Origin: Corticium candelabrum | Taxonomy: Eukaryota; Porifera; Homoscleromorpha; Homosclerophorida; Plakinidae | Direction: 5' to 3' | DNA length: 64,000 bases | Assembly: GCF_963422355.1 (NCBI RefSeq) | Contig: NC_085089.1 | Coordinates: 784,001-848,000, forward strand | Shown: piece by piece, positions 1 to 23,140 of the stretch | Layout: every line of letters begins with the position of its first letter | How positions within the stretch are numbered: the stretch's first letter is position 1 | Translations under genes and position numbers: made by a program | The notes under the pieces: model-generated | The model's input: only the letters and a program-made list of their open reading frames with translations | What the model was told of the DNA's origin: nothing | Databases searched by the model: none

Positions 1-107
1 ATATGGACGATCTATATACTTCCTGTCTAGAGCATGAGGCAACTTCCGGGTATGGACGGGACGAGAAGGACAAAATGGCTGCTAGCACAAATTGCCAATC
101 ATATCTA

Positions 108-243
108 GATTGCATTGGAGGGATGCATCTTACAATACACTAAACTATTTTATTGGAAGGATGCATCTCACAATATATTAGACTATTGTATTGGAGGGAT
201 GCATCTTACGGACTATTGTATTGGAGGGATGCATCTCACAGAC
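108..243. repeat. Short tandem repeat with GGAGGGATGCATCT core
   Basis: Four imperfect copies of a unit of about 28-37 bp, each with a TATTGGAGGGATGCATCTYA core, lie head to tail. The small reading frames across it only translate the repeat, so I do not call a gene. Confidence 0.7.
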
Positions 244-304
244 ACGTGCCCACACTGCCCCCATGGTTCGGTCAAAAAGCAGAAAACAAAATGCTCAACT
301 ATGA

Positions 305-420
305 TCGAACGGTCCCACAATTTTGGTACAAACGGTTCCGTATGCGGTATGCATAGTCCCGTATGCGGTACAAACAATCCCGTATGCGATACCACTTGCT
401 TTTACCGCTTACCTTAGTCT
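305..420. repeat. Degenerate tandem repeat with CCCGTATGCGGTA core
   Basis: Several degenerate copies of a CCCGTATGCGGTACAAA-like unit of about 20-25 bp follow each other. No coding evidence. Confidence 0.5.
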
Positions 421-2059
421 CGTATACCATGCCTTCATGCGCGGCTGAAGAAGGCCTTGTCCACGTTGTGTTCGCATGCGCAAATAAATTACCCTGAAAT
501 TGGGGTATTATATGCACGCATGTGAAGCTGACAACGGTACTGGAATTTGAAGTCGCGCAGTAATAATGGCGCAGCTAGTAAAAGAAATCGAGTTGTGGCA
601 GTTCACTACTATACTAACCTTTCGTATGAGAACACAAATCTGGTGCCTAAACATATTAATAATAATGGATATTGTCACAAAATCATATTAATATCACTGA
701 CTGTGCATTACGTAACACGGTAATGTAGAAATCAAATACTGTAAAAAAACTGGTACATGTATATGTTCCATGCAGCATGCAATCTGTCACATGTTGTAAA
801 TGACGTTCTCTGACTCATGTGCCGCAGTTCTCTCTAGCTGATCTGCTGATTCATAAAGTAGATTCATTTTGTCAGATCTAGAATCTTTGTGAGACTCAGT
901 CGTCGTTGAGAAATTTTCAGACATCTGATGTTGCAACGCAATGTCGCTGTAGAGTGGATTCAACTGCATGTCGTCTGACGTTTTGACATCCATTGTATAT
1001 TACGATGAGTGAAGATCGTTTTTCTTTCTTAGTCGTAACCATTTCAATATTTCTAGAACAACAGCAAGTATGATACACCTCAATTAAGGCACGTCTTGCC
1101 ATCTTTGTCTTGATTAGCGGTTCCTCTGTATATCCGCCACCAAATGAAGTCTATCACACTGTCACACGTACGACGTGTCTACAGTACGAAAATTATTAGA
1201 ATTAGACAACATGCAACCAAACTGCATGCCCAGGCATACAATCACGTTTTTATTAATTTTCAACAATTAACTGCATGAAGATTGAAGTGCGGTTATACCT
1301 GCACACCTGTACATAACAATATTCCCACTTCTTGTTTTTTGTTGATAAACACCATGGTTTGTTGTAAGAGTCTTTTCTTGGATTACGACAATAGTTGTAC
1401 GTGTGATTGCCGATGTCGATCAGCTTGTAGTTGAAGTCGTCTGGCTAGTGCTTGTACGTACTGTAGGCATCTTTTGAAGTCCAACTCAAACAAGCGTTTC
1501 CGTTCTAATCGTCGTGCTTTTAGTACACTGTACCACGATATTAGAGACCGGCAGTTGCCGCAGGATACCAATTTTGTACTTTGTTGCTGCTACATTCTGA
1601 AAAACACTAGAACACTTAATTAAATAAATAAGTTAATTGTTCAATATGAGAGTAACAACGCACTTGTAGCTAGATGTTGATGGAGACTTGTGAATGCTAG
1701 AAACAGCCACATTAGCACGAACCGACGCGTCATGCTGGCCTAACAGTTTGCAGCAACCGCTTGGGTGGATAGATTAATTAACTTAATGGAGTACGTACTC
1801 CTGCACATTTCTTCTCTTCGAGCGCTCGTCCTAAAAGAAGTCACATGACGAATCGGTGATCACGAGCTCCACTACTCATTCTATTTTATTGCTATAGAAA
1901 CGATTGAGATATTAATAACTAGATGAGGGTTTGTGGATGGAGTTTCACAATGCACAATCAACTCTATAGATACACGAGCTCCAATGCCTGGCTTCGCCCG
2001 AGTAATAGTTTAATCACACAAATTATTGATTGATTTGCAGACACTGTTTGCTATTAATG
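421..2059. other. Unassigned stretch, no supported gene
   Basis: No domain, repeat or RNA gene recognised. On the minus strand, 787-993 could encode a 68-aa tyrosine-containing peptide with NPLY, NLLY and NVIY motifs. 1383-1600 could encode a basic or Thr/Ser-rich stretch following an acceptor-like TTTTTCAG near 1593. They might be end exons of an unidentified membrane protein, but there is no linked domain, so they are not called. Confidence 0.4.
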
Positions 2060-2071
2060 ACAGACAGACAG

Positions 2072-2121
<50 letters not shown>

Positions 2122-2149
2122 TAGACAGACAGATAGACAGACAGACAGG
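2060..2149. repeat. (GACA)n microsatellite
   Basis: About 22 near-perfect GACA units with a few GATA variants. Confidence 0.95.
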
Positions 2150-2599
2150 TCGCCTTTATAGGTAGAGATTATAGCAGAAAGTATCTAAAAATGCGTTTGA
2201 TGGTTGGAGAGGCAGAGGGGGTGTAGCCAGGTCACGTACAGTTTCTAGAGAGAGATCTTTGTAGATTTCCAAACTCTCTGCTGTATAGTGTTGGTTACCA
2301 TTCCTGTGCAAAAAAAGTTCCAATCACAGCACAAACCAATTACACTAACTTATGCCCTTGTCAGCGCAACCTGAGCCAGTCCGTCTCTTCGGAGGCATTG
2401 TAAAAACAACGAAAAATGTCGCGTGTACACTTGCAATCGTATAGTACTCCCGGATACTCCGCAGCTAGTAGACTGTAATGTTTTGGCGCAGTAGACTGTA
2501 ATGTTTTGTCAGTAACCGTTTACTGTCACGAATTAGCCGTGGTGTAAGTGCTTTACCGTTTAGTAGCAGCCAGACAGAATTCTCATTCATAGTTATATC

Positions 2600-3110
2600 C
2601 CGTTCAATTGCCGTTTCCAAAAATCCTGTTGGTTGGATTAGCGATTGGTTGAAGCCATTTCGACTTGGACGTTGCTGCCTTTGCGAGGAACAGGTGTATC
2701 GAACTTGGCATCTATTCGACGTGTCCAGTTTCAAAAAATCCCGTTGATTGGATTATTGATCCCGTTGAAGCCATTTCGACAGTCCCGTTGCGGAGAACAG
2801 GTGTATCGAACCTGGCATCTATAATTTCGACGTGAATCCCGTAACTTGCAAGTCACGTGCAATACTTACCCGGATAATCCGTTCCCCGCCATTTTGACAG
2901 TCCCGTTGAACGTCGTCTCTTCGAAGACGTTGCTGGCGTTTCGGGGAACAGGTGCATTAAACACGGCAGCTCCGTATCTAACGAAGTCACGACTCGTACC
3001 GACTCTCGTCATTTCGACAGTCTCGCTGAACGTTGTCTCTTCAAAGACGTTGCTGGCGTTTCGGGGAACAGGTGCATCAAACACGGCAGCTCTTCGACGG
3101 TCGTAGACTG
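2600..3110. repeat. Degenerate 100-125 bp tandem repeat array
   Basis: Successive units share CCATTTYGACAGTCYCGTTG, GACGTTGCTGGCGTTTCGG and GGAACAGGTGYATYRAAC blocks. The last two units (about 2878-2995 and 3003-3105) are nearly identical; earlier units around 2640-2830 are diverged. 2150-2600 and 3110-3434 hold no recognised feature, although 3240-3434 is CpG-rich. Confidence 0.65.
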
Positions 3111-3434
3111 GCAAACATTACTGCGAGCGTATTTTTTCAAGACCCGGATATGAGCAAAAATATCTTCCGTTTCCCAGGGTCGCCCGCAATAAACGACACG
3201 CTCAGCGCGTACCGCCCAATGTCGGGAACGGGCAGCCTAAATTCGGTGGAGATATAATGCGTCATTCCAGAGATATTCGCGCGAGAGCGGAAGCGAGTGC
3301 AATCGGCGGAAAATCGCGTCGTCGTGGGAGAAGTCAGGAAGACGACCACAGTCTCACTTTCGACCGGAATGAATTCGGCGTGCGCGAGCCAAATTCGGCC
3401 GAGATCGGACTCGCCGTTTTTTAGAAACGCTCCA

Positions 3435-3444
3435 ACAGACGGAC

Positions 3445-3478
<34 letters not shown>
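3435..3478. repeat. (GACA)n tract abutting the 3' end of an RLE retrotransposon
   Basis: GACA repeat in the same orientation as the tract at 6957-6995. Together they bracket the minus-strand element between them, as expected if it inserted into one microsatellite. Confidence 0.85.
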
Positions 3479-6400
3479 TGTTTTATTCTCTTCCAAACTG
3501 TAAATGTAACAGTTAATCGCAGAAGTAAAGTATCCTAAGCATTAGCAAAAACTACTGAAATGTCTGAAGTCATAGCTACAGTATTATTCTAATGAACATA
3601 GTGTTGAATGTCTATATCAAAGAAAAAATCGTCTATCTTACCTACGTGCAATTTACTTATCTTCTTTAATATAACTCTAGCATTACATCTCTGGATAATT
3701 ATACAAATCTGTCTACGCCATCTCGTCCTGAAGTCGGCTTCAGTACTTCTGCCTTCCGAATCCCTTGATTTCTTTGAAAGTGAGTTCAGGAAGTTATCAG
3801 CCTCCTGTCCCCAGAACCCAAAGTGCTCAAAGATCAGAGGAACCAAGTTAGGCGTTGTGCTGTCCTGAACTGGCAGAGCTCCGTATTTGCTTTTCTTTCT
3901 CATCTCACGCCTCTCAGCTGCATAGCCTGCCTCTCTTTAGATGCTCTATTTAGGATGTCTTTGCTCCAAGGGTGAGCCATGTTCACGTCCAACTCTGTAC
4001 TTGTTTCATTGTACATTAAAATATCGGAGCGATTCTCAGATTCTGTATATTGTTCTCTTGGCTCCTTGCGATGGTGCAGTTGGAGCTCGTTCAAACAACT
4101 GCACCATCCTGACACTACAGAATCGTGTTGCCAGACTGGTGCTCCCCCAAACTTGCATGTGAAAAGATGATACCCAATTCCATCCAATTCTACTCCACAT
4201 TCACATTTGTTTATGCATGACTTAAAAGGCATTGGTAGACCGAGCCTCAGAAAGAACGCTAGGCGGAAATCCTTTGCGATGAGTGCGTACATATCTGAGG
4301 ATGGTAAGGCCTCTAACCAAGCCCCAGACCTCCTACCTTGAGCAGAACGCAATCTTGCAGCATCCCTTCTATGAGGTGCAGAAGACAGACAATGAGCTGC
4401 ACTCAAGAGAACAATTTCTGAGCTTAGATTGTGCTGAAGCTTACCCTTTGTAGCTGAAAGGGTTGACAATGATTGAGGCCTCGGTGCTTCATCGTCTCCT
4501 AATCTAATTGGAGGCAAGGACTTGACAGCTGAATGAATGTCGAAGCCAAGTGAAGAGAACGTGGAATCGTTTTCCACCAGATCTTGAATACGTTGTGAAA
4601 GTGAGGAAAAGCGATTAGGCAAATCTCTGACAGATTGAGCCCATGAGAGACGTATGCCGAGCATTTACTCTTGTTGACTTCAAACAAGCCAAACCCACCC
4701 AATTTGATGTTTAATGAGGCTTAATTCCAGGTGAAATCATCAATAGAGTCTAAGTCCAATATCTGGACAAAGGTAGACCGGGTCACGGCATCATGTAGTA
4801 TTGCAGCATATTCAAAAGAATAAGGAGACACGCATCTAGCTAAGTGGTTCATCCGAGTCACGTGGCAAAATCTTAGCAAGAAAGTTGCACTCTGAGGGCA
4901 CCTCAACTTTACGAGCTCTGAGCAAAGAGCGTGACCTGAATTAGCAATCTCGGAGCATCTAGTTTGCACAAACTGGTGGCAGCCGATGGGAATCCCTAGA
5001 ATGTCTGTGCCATGTGAGACCACAGGAACAGAAACAAACGATTGTACAGAATCTGGCGTATTGAATAACTCGCACTTTTTCTCGTTGACTAGTAAACCGA
5101 CGTCTTTGAGTGATGACTGAAGGTCAGATATGAATGGTTGCATACGAGCAAACTTACCAACTACAAAGAGATCATCTAGGTAGACGAGGACGGTCAGGTT
5201 GTTATGATTCTCCTGCAGAGACTCCAAAATGGGTTGCAAATCAGCAGAGAAGAGAAAAGGGCCGAGGGGATCTCCCTGGTGTACTCCTTCTTCTGACCTA
5301 ACAGTGACGACATCACCGCCCTTGACATATATGAGAGAGCTAGCATTACTGTACATTTGGCACGTGTGACGGTAAATCTCAGAAAATTTTTCTGCTACCT
5401 CGTCGAGAAGATGTTGCCTAGAGATGCAATTGAAAACATTGGATATATATGTCTTCAACAAAGATACATTCGAATTTCCATCTAATAACAAGCTTAAGGT
5501 GACACGATGTGCTAACAGCTCCCCTTCACAAGGAGTGGCTACTCCATGTTGAATTGGCTCAAAATAGGTGGAAAATGACGATCACAGCTGGAAGCAAATC
5601 GCTTTGGCAGACAATCTCCTTAGAGTCTCCCCAATAGCAATAGGTCTTACGTCACCATTCAATTTAGGCAATGCAATTAGGCGAGAACATGACAACAGGG
5701 GTACCGCAGAGGATGGCACCTTGTCTTCAGCTATAAGTGAACATAGCGAAAATAGAAGGTCGCTGGTTGAGGCATTGTCTTGAAGTACTCTAAGATGTTC
5801 AAGCCTCCATCCAGAAGGACCGGCTCCCGATCCTCGTGGACTTTTCCTCAATGATTCAAGAAATATAGACTTGTTCAGTCGAATAGAAGAAACTTTGTCA
5901 ACACCAGAAAGATTCAAACTCATCTTCCGAGCAGGGTGTTTAGCCCTCAAGCGTTGGATTGATTTCTCTGAAGGAGGAGCCAAGCCATGACTAGTCAAAA
6001 TTCTTGCTGCTTTTGAAAGCTCACCATATTTCACATGGCGGAGGGCGGCTTTTCTCCTCTGATCTTCTCCTTTCTTGTTAGACTGTTGTGAATGACTATG
6101 ATCACGCAACTCTATCAGCTCTTGCCAGTGAAAACCCAAGAATCGATGATAAATGGCTTTGATTTCCTTAATTCCTGATCTCCCTCCTCTAGGATGAGGT
6201 CTCATGATCATTCTAGGAAGAAGCATCAGTAACTTCCAATCTCCATCGTAACCCGGATCCTCGCTAATTTTTGACAAAGAAACAGAACAGCACTTCTCTA
6301 ACAAAGTTCTGAGACAATATGGCACGTATTGAACTGTCCTCGGTGGCAAAGAACGTAGAATCTCGTCAACAGACAGTGAATCGATCGTCTCCCACGCCCT

Positions 6401-6954
6401 GCGTTGAGCATCCAGAGACGTAATTCCATCGTCATCAGCTCGCTGTTCTAAAGATTGTGGGCATGGACAATCAGCTTCGTTTGAGAACGAAAGCAGATGA
6501 GTACACGTAGCGGAGTGTTGACGCAGACGAATGAATCACATCAAGCATTTCGGACATTGTACCAACCTGTTCTCCCTCACGAAATCAGCCGGACAATCGA
6601 CGGAACGGTGAGACAGCCGAAGATGCGCAAGTACTCGACGCAGAGGGCCATCGAAACAGCAACCAGATACGGGACAGGAGATGTTTGTCATCAAGAAGAA
6701 CGTGGAAAAAAAGAAGAACGTGGAAAAAAAGAAGAACGTAGAAAAAAAGAAGAACGTGGAGACCAAACCAACTGAGACAACTGCCGAACTCAAACGCGGA
6801 GCACCTCGAAGGGGTTCCCAACGAATAACAGCGACGGCGCGGAGGTTAGCGGCCGAAGCCGAAAACACTATCGCAGGAAAGGTTCTCCTTCTCACTATGC
6901 CTGAAGATAAACTAGCTTCTTCAAAAGTTTAGTAACCGCCAAGCTACATACGGG

Positions 6955-6956
<2 letters not shown>
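3479..6956 (-). mobile_element. Decayed RLE-type non-LTR retrotransposon, copy A
   Basis: Minus-strand element of about 3.5 kb bounded on both sides by (GACA)n. The 5' end lies near 6956 and the 3' end near 3479, where an AATAAA-like motif occurs just before the repeat. It encodes N-terminal C2H2 fingers, a reverse transcriptase (RT) and a C-terminal zinc knuckle plus restriction-like endonuclease, colinear with the intact copy at 40646-44332. This order is typical of the site-specific CRE/R2/Dong/NeSL/HERO group; I cannot place it in one clade. It is non-functional, with at least one stop and several frameshifts. Confidence 0.85.
3589..6895 (-). pseudogene. RT/RLE polyprotein relic of copy A
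   Basis: Reading from 6895 downwards: a CPVSGC...HLRLSH C2H2 finger and CPKC near 6700-6540; then an open stretch to 5582 with the RT-0/RT-1 region (DVRPIAIGETLRRL). A single TGA near 5579 interrupts, and the same frame resumes with the GVHQGDPLGPFLFS block and the catalytic VYLDDLFVVG box near 5180. A frameshift near 4700 follows, then a C..C..H..C knuckle near 4190-4150 and the endonuclease ending with LDVNMAHPWSKD near 3950. The PD of the endonuclease motif is replaced by SD. The C-terminal tail (EHFGFWGQ) is in another frame at 3589-3903. Confidence 0.85.
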
Positions 6957-6985
<29 letters not shown>

Positions 6986-7000
6986 GGACAGACACCTCTC

Positions 7001-7072
<72 letters not shown>
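6957..7072. repeat. (GACA)n followed by (TA)n microsatellites
   Basis: GACA repeat at 6957-6995, directly abutting the 5' end of RLE copy A, then about 35 perfect TA units at 7004-7072. Confidence 0.9.
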
Positions 7073-7074
<2 letters not shown>

Positions 7075-7914
7075 TCAAGTGTCACATCATGCATACTAAT
7101 GATAGATGATCAAGCAGCTACTATAGTACATTGTAGGACATAGGACAATGTCCCACCAAATGTGTTGTTTGTCCGACCAAATATTGCGCCAGTTTTGGGA
7201 CGTGTTTGGACAAAACATCCACCTCTATGCATATATGATAAGCCCTAATTGTCAGTCACTCTCTTATCACGTGATGGCCTTTCCAATACTAATAATTATA
7301 GTGTAACAGTTAGTTTCATAAACTTAGGTGCCTCTAGCATGATTTACCTAGCCAGAGAAAACCTCAGCTGCATTGGAAGTTGGATTATCAATAATTAAAT
7401 GCAAAATGGTTGCAGTAGGGGTGGCACTAAGTTCATGTAACACTATACAAGAATGTCCTAACTATAGGCTCAGTCTGTCCAAGCCAAAATAACTCCCTAT
7501 TTTCCACACTGGCATGGCATTACCAGAAAGCACAGGCTGATTGATTAATATATCTAGAGTATACGCTGTGAAGCAAGTTAGAAATATAACAATCGATAGC
7601 TAACAAACTGTTAACAACTGTTGGTGAAATTCAAGAGTATTGGTGTGATCAGTTAGATACTAAACATACATACAGTAGATCGACGTAGAATGTACACATC
7701 ACATTTCTTTGCTTTTCTGTTGACACTCCAGTTCTATACTATCACTAGTACTATGGACACACCAAGAAAAACCCAGCACTAAGCGATCTAGATCAAAGTT
7801 CTAAGACAATTTACTGCAAGTACAACTTCGTGTCGATTAAATTCATGCCCTGTGTATCCTTGTTCATTGCCGTGACAGCCCTTATTAACATCTATCAGTG
7901 TACCCATTGTACAT
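7073..7914. other. 3' flank of DUOXA, no gene seen
   Basis: AT-rich sequence without recognised repeats or domains. It lies downstream of the DUOXA stop on the minus strand and should contain its 3' UTR. I could not identify a convincing polyadenylation signal. Confidence 0.4.
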
Positions 7915-20817
<12,903 letters not shown>

Positions 20818-20976
20818 AGTACGTGCCTCTGTCGCTCCAGAAATGACACCGAAGAACTGCGATTATGCGCATTTTGTTTGCGTTACTGTCCGGAGAGGAA
20901 GCTTTTTAGGTTTTCCGGAACTGTCAGATCCGTGTATACATTATTGTCGTGTACGTTTGGTTGCCTGATATTTGAG
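20818..20976. promoter_or_regulatory. Putative DUOXA/DUOX bidirectional promoter
   Basis: Lies between the DUOXA start (minus, 20817) and the candidate upstream DUOX start (plus, 20977). It holds two CCGGA(A/G) cores at about 20889-20931, including the palindrome TTCCGGAA. These resemble ETS/GABP sites, which are enriched in animal bidirectional promoters. No TATA box is evident. The promoter role is inferred from the gene arrangement. Confidence 0.5.
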
Positions 20977-21088
20977 ATGAGATATTGTGTGAGACAAGTT
21001 AGGCTGAAACAGCGTCGACAATGCGGGAACAAACCAGAGTGCTTCTCAGATTTTGTCTTCCTGCAGCTGGTTGTGCTTGTACTAGCAG
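20977..21088 (+). CDS. DUOX: Candidate upstream first exon of DUOX
   Basis: An open frame from ATG 20977 ends at a strong donor, CTAGCAG|GTGAGA, phase 1. At 28736 the acceptor CTAACTGTTGCAG continues in matching phase, giving [12 protein letters not shown] + VLVCSVGA, a good signal-peptide core. The alternative is initiation at ATG 28705 ([10 protein letters not shown] then VLVCSVGA), also in frame and also a plausible signal peptide. I slightly favour the upstream exon because it restores a compact divergent promoter with DUOXA. Confidence 0.5.
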
Positions 21089-23061
21089 GTGAGACTGCGT
21101 TCCCAATCCTGGTTAGGTATTTTAGTCAACTTAACTTGTATGACTGTTTCATGTATGTGTGTGTTTATAAATGTCAGCTATTACAAGATGTTCCACTAGC
21201 CATCTAGGTAGGCGTCGGAATTATCCACTAGAATGCACTGCGACTTACAAACAGGCATATCCAGATTGTATGGGCTCCTTTCTGTAGAGCTACACCTTCT
21301 AATAGCTAGGGCAATGCCATAGTCACACATTCATTATTGCTATTGTAGCACGGCTGTCGATTCGTCCTGGTCAATCGCAGTACTACACGATCGAGTCAGA
21401 GACAGAGTGTGCTCGATAGTATATTTATATAATACTAGAGACAGAAACCAACTAGGATATAATCTACTAGGCTTCACTGTGAACTCCGGCAGGTAACTGC
21501 AAACTCTAACTAACTACTTCAAAGCTACTTGTGTCTATAAGTACTTGCACTCGTTACGGTGACGTAGCTCATCTCAGACAAATGATGAGTCACGCTAGAC
21601 AATGTGGACCTTCAATGCACGTCATTAACAACTGACGTCTTAGTCCTAGAGAGTGAACTTCCAGTTCTACTGCGTGTCAGTGTTGTAGTTATATTTCTAC
21701 TACGCGTCAGTGATGCAGACGACGTCGGTGGCAAAGGTCAAGGTGTGTACGTAATTTAACTAGTCGTATGGTATCCGTAGGCGAGGCTCGCGTTCGTGAG
21801 TAACACGTCCAACGGAATTTTCAGACGGTCTACTGAAACGTCGAGTCCTAGCTAGACAATACGTATTTGTTGAAACCCTAGCTGTCATGGAAGTAAACAT
21901 GCAAACTTCCTAGTAGTTTAGATTACGTCTATAGGCCTGGTATAGGTGTAGTCGTCGTTTTGCGATCGTGATCAAGACAATTGAAATGTACAGTCTAGGT
22001 ATGGACTCGGTTCCATTGTAACGACAGTGGTATGGTATTTAGTGACATAGAAATTGATATCAGCAAACATTGACTATCAACAGTGTTAGATGCAGCAGTG
22101 TAGTAAAGTATTAATCATACTGTTATACCCCGCTTACAGTGGCAGTCGAGAACGGTTCTCGAGTTCTAGAATAGTTCCCAGTAGCAGTGTAAACGCTCTG
22201 TTCCCGTGGCGTTTTGTTCCAGAACAGAACCTAAAGAAGAGTGGTTCCAGAACCATTTCAGAATAGTTCCAGGTACAGTGTAAACTCTCCCGCACCCCAG
22301 AACAGTACCGACGCAAGAGCAATTTTTCTTGTAGTTTTCCGGATATCGTTATGGCGGCGTGGAGTGATGATGAGACGATGAAACTCATCGAATTGTGGGG
22401 GGGGAGGACTCTATACAGCGGCTCTTTGAGTGTAGCCATAGGAACAAAGATGTATACGAAAAAATTGCTAGGGACATGGAGGCTGCTGGCTACACTCGAA
22501 GCCAGAAACAAATTTCTTCCAAGCTGAAGAAATTAAAGTATGAATATCGTAGAACAAAGGATGATTACAACCAGGAAATAGTTGAAAGCAGTGACTCGAG
22601 ACATAGTAACGTGTTATCTAATCGATCACGTGACAGCTACAACAAGAAGCGTGCGTTACGTCTTTCTCTCCTAAAGGTCTGGGAGTTCGAGGACATCGAG
22701 GCGTCAGAACGGCTAAGCTGGATGCAGTGTAAACGGGCGCCAGAACAGCTCCCAGAACAATTCTCAGAACTGTTCCAAGAAACTGTTCCCAGTGTAAACG
22801 AGGTATAAGTATGGGACGTGTGACTAGTTGACTGTAGGTGGCATTCAACTCCTGAAGGTGTTTCTTGGTTGTCACGTACACACAGTTCCTAGCTACAATA
22901 CAAAAGGATGGAGCGACGAAACTTCATGAAGCATTTTCTTCGTGGTTTGGTCAATTAAACGAATCGTTCTTAGACTCATCTGTAGTCGGACACAGAAATG
23001 ATTTTTTAAGTTAGGTCCTATCATGAAACGTGGTCGTGGGGAGGAGAAATTTGAGATTTGT

Positions 23062-23140
<79 letters not shown>

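Noticed and set aside
20878-20976. Extension of the DUOX first exon upstream to an ATG at 20878
   Set aside because: It is in the same frame family but would run through the presumed promoter; the ATG at 20977 is closer to the signal peptide.
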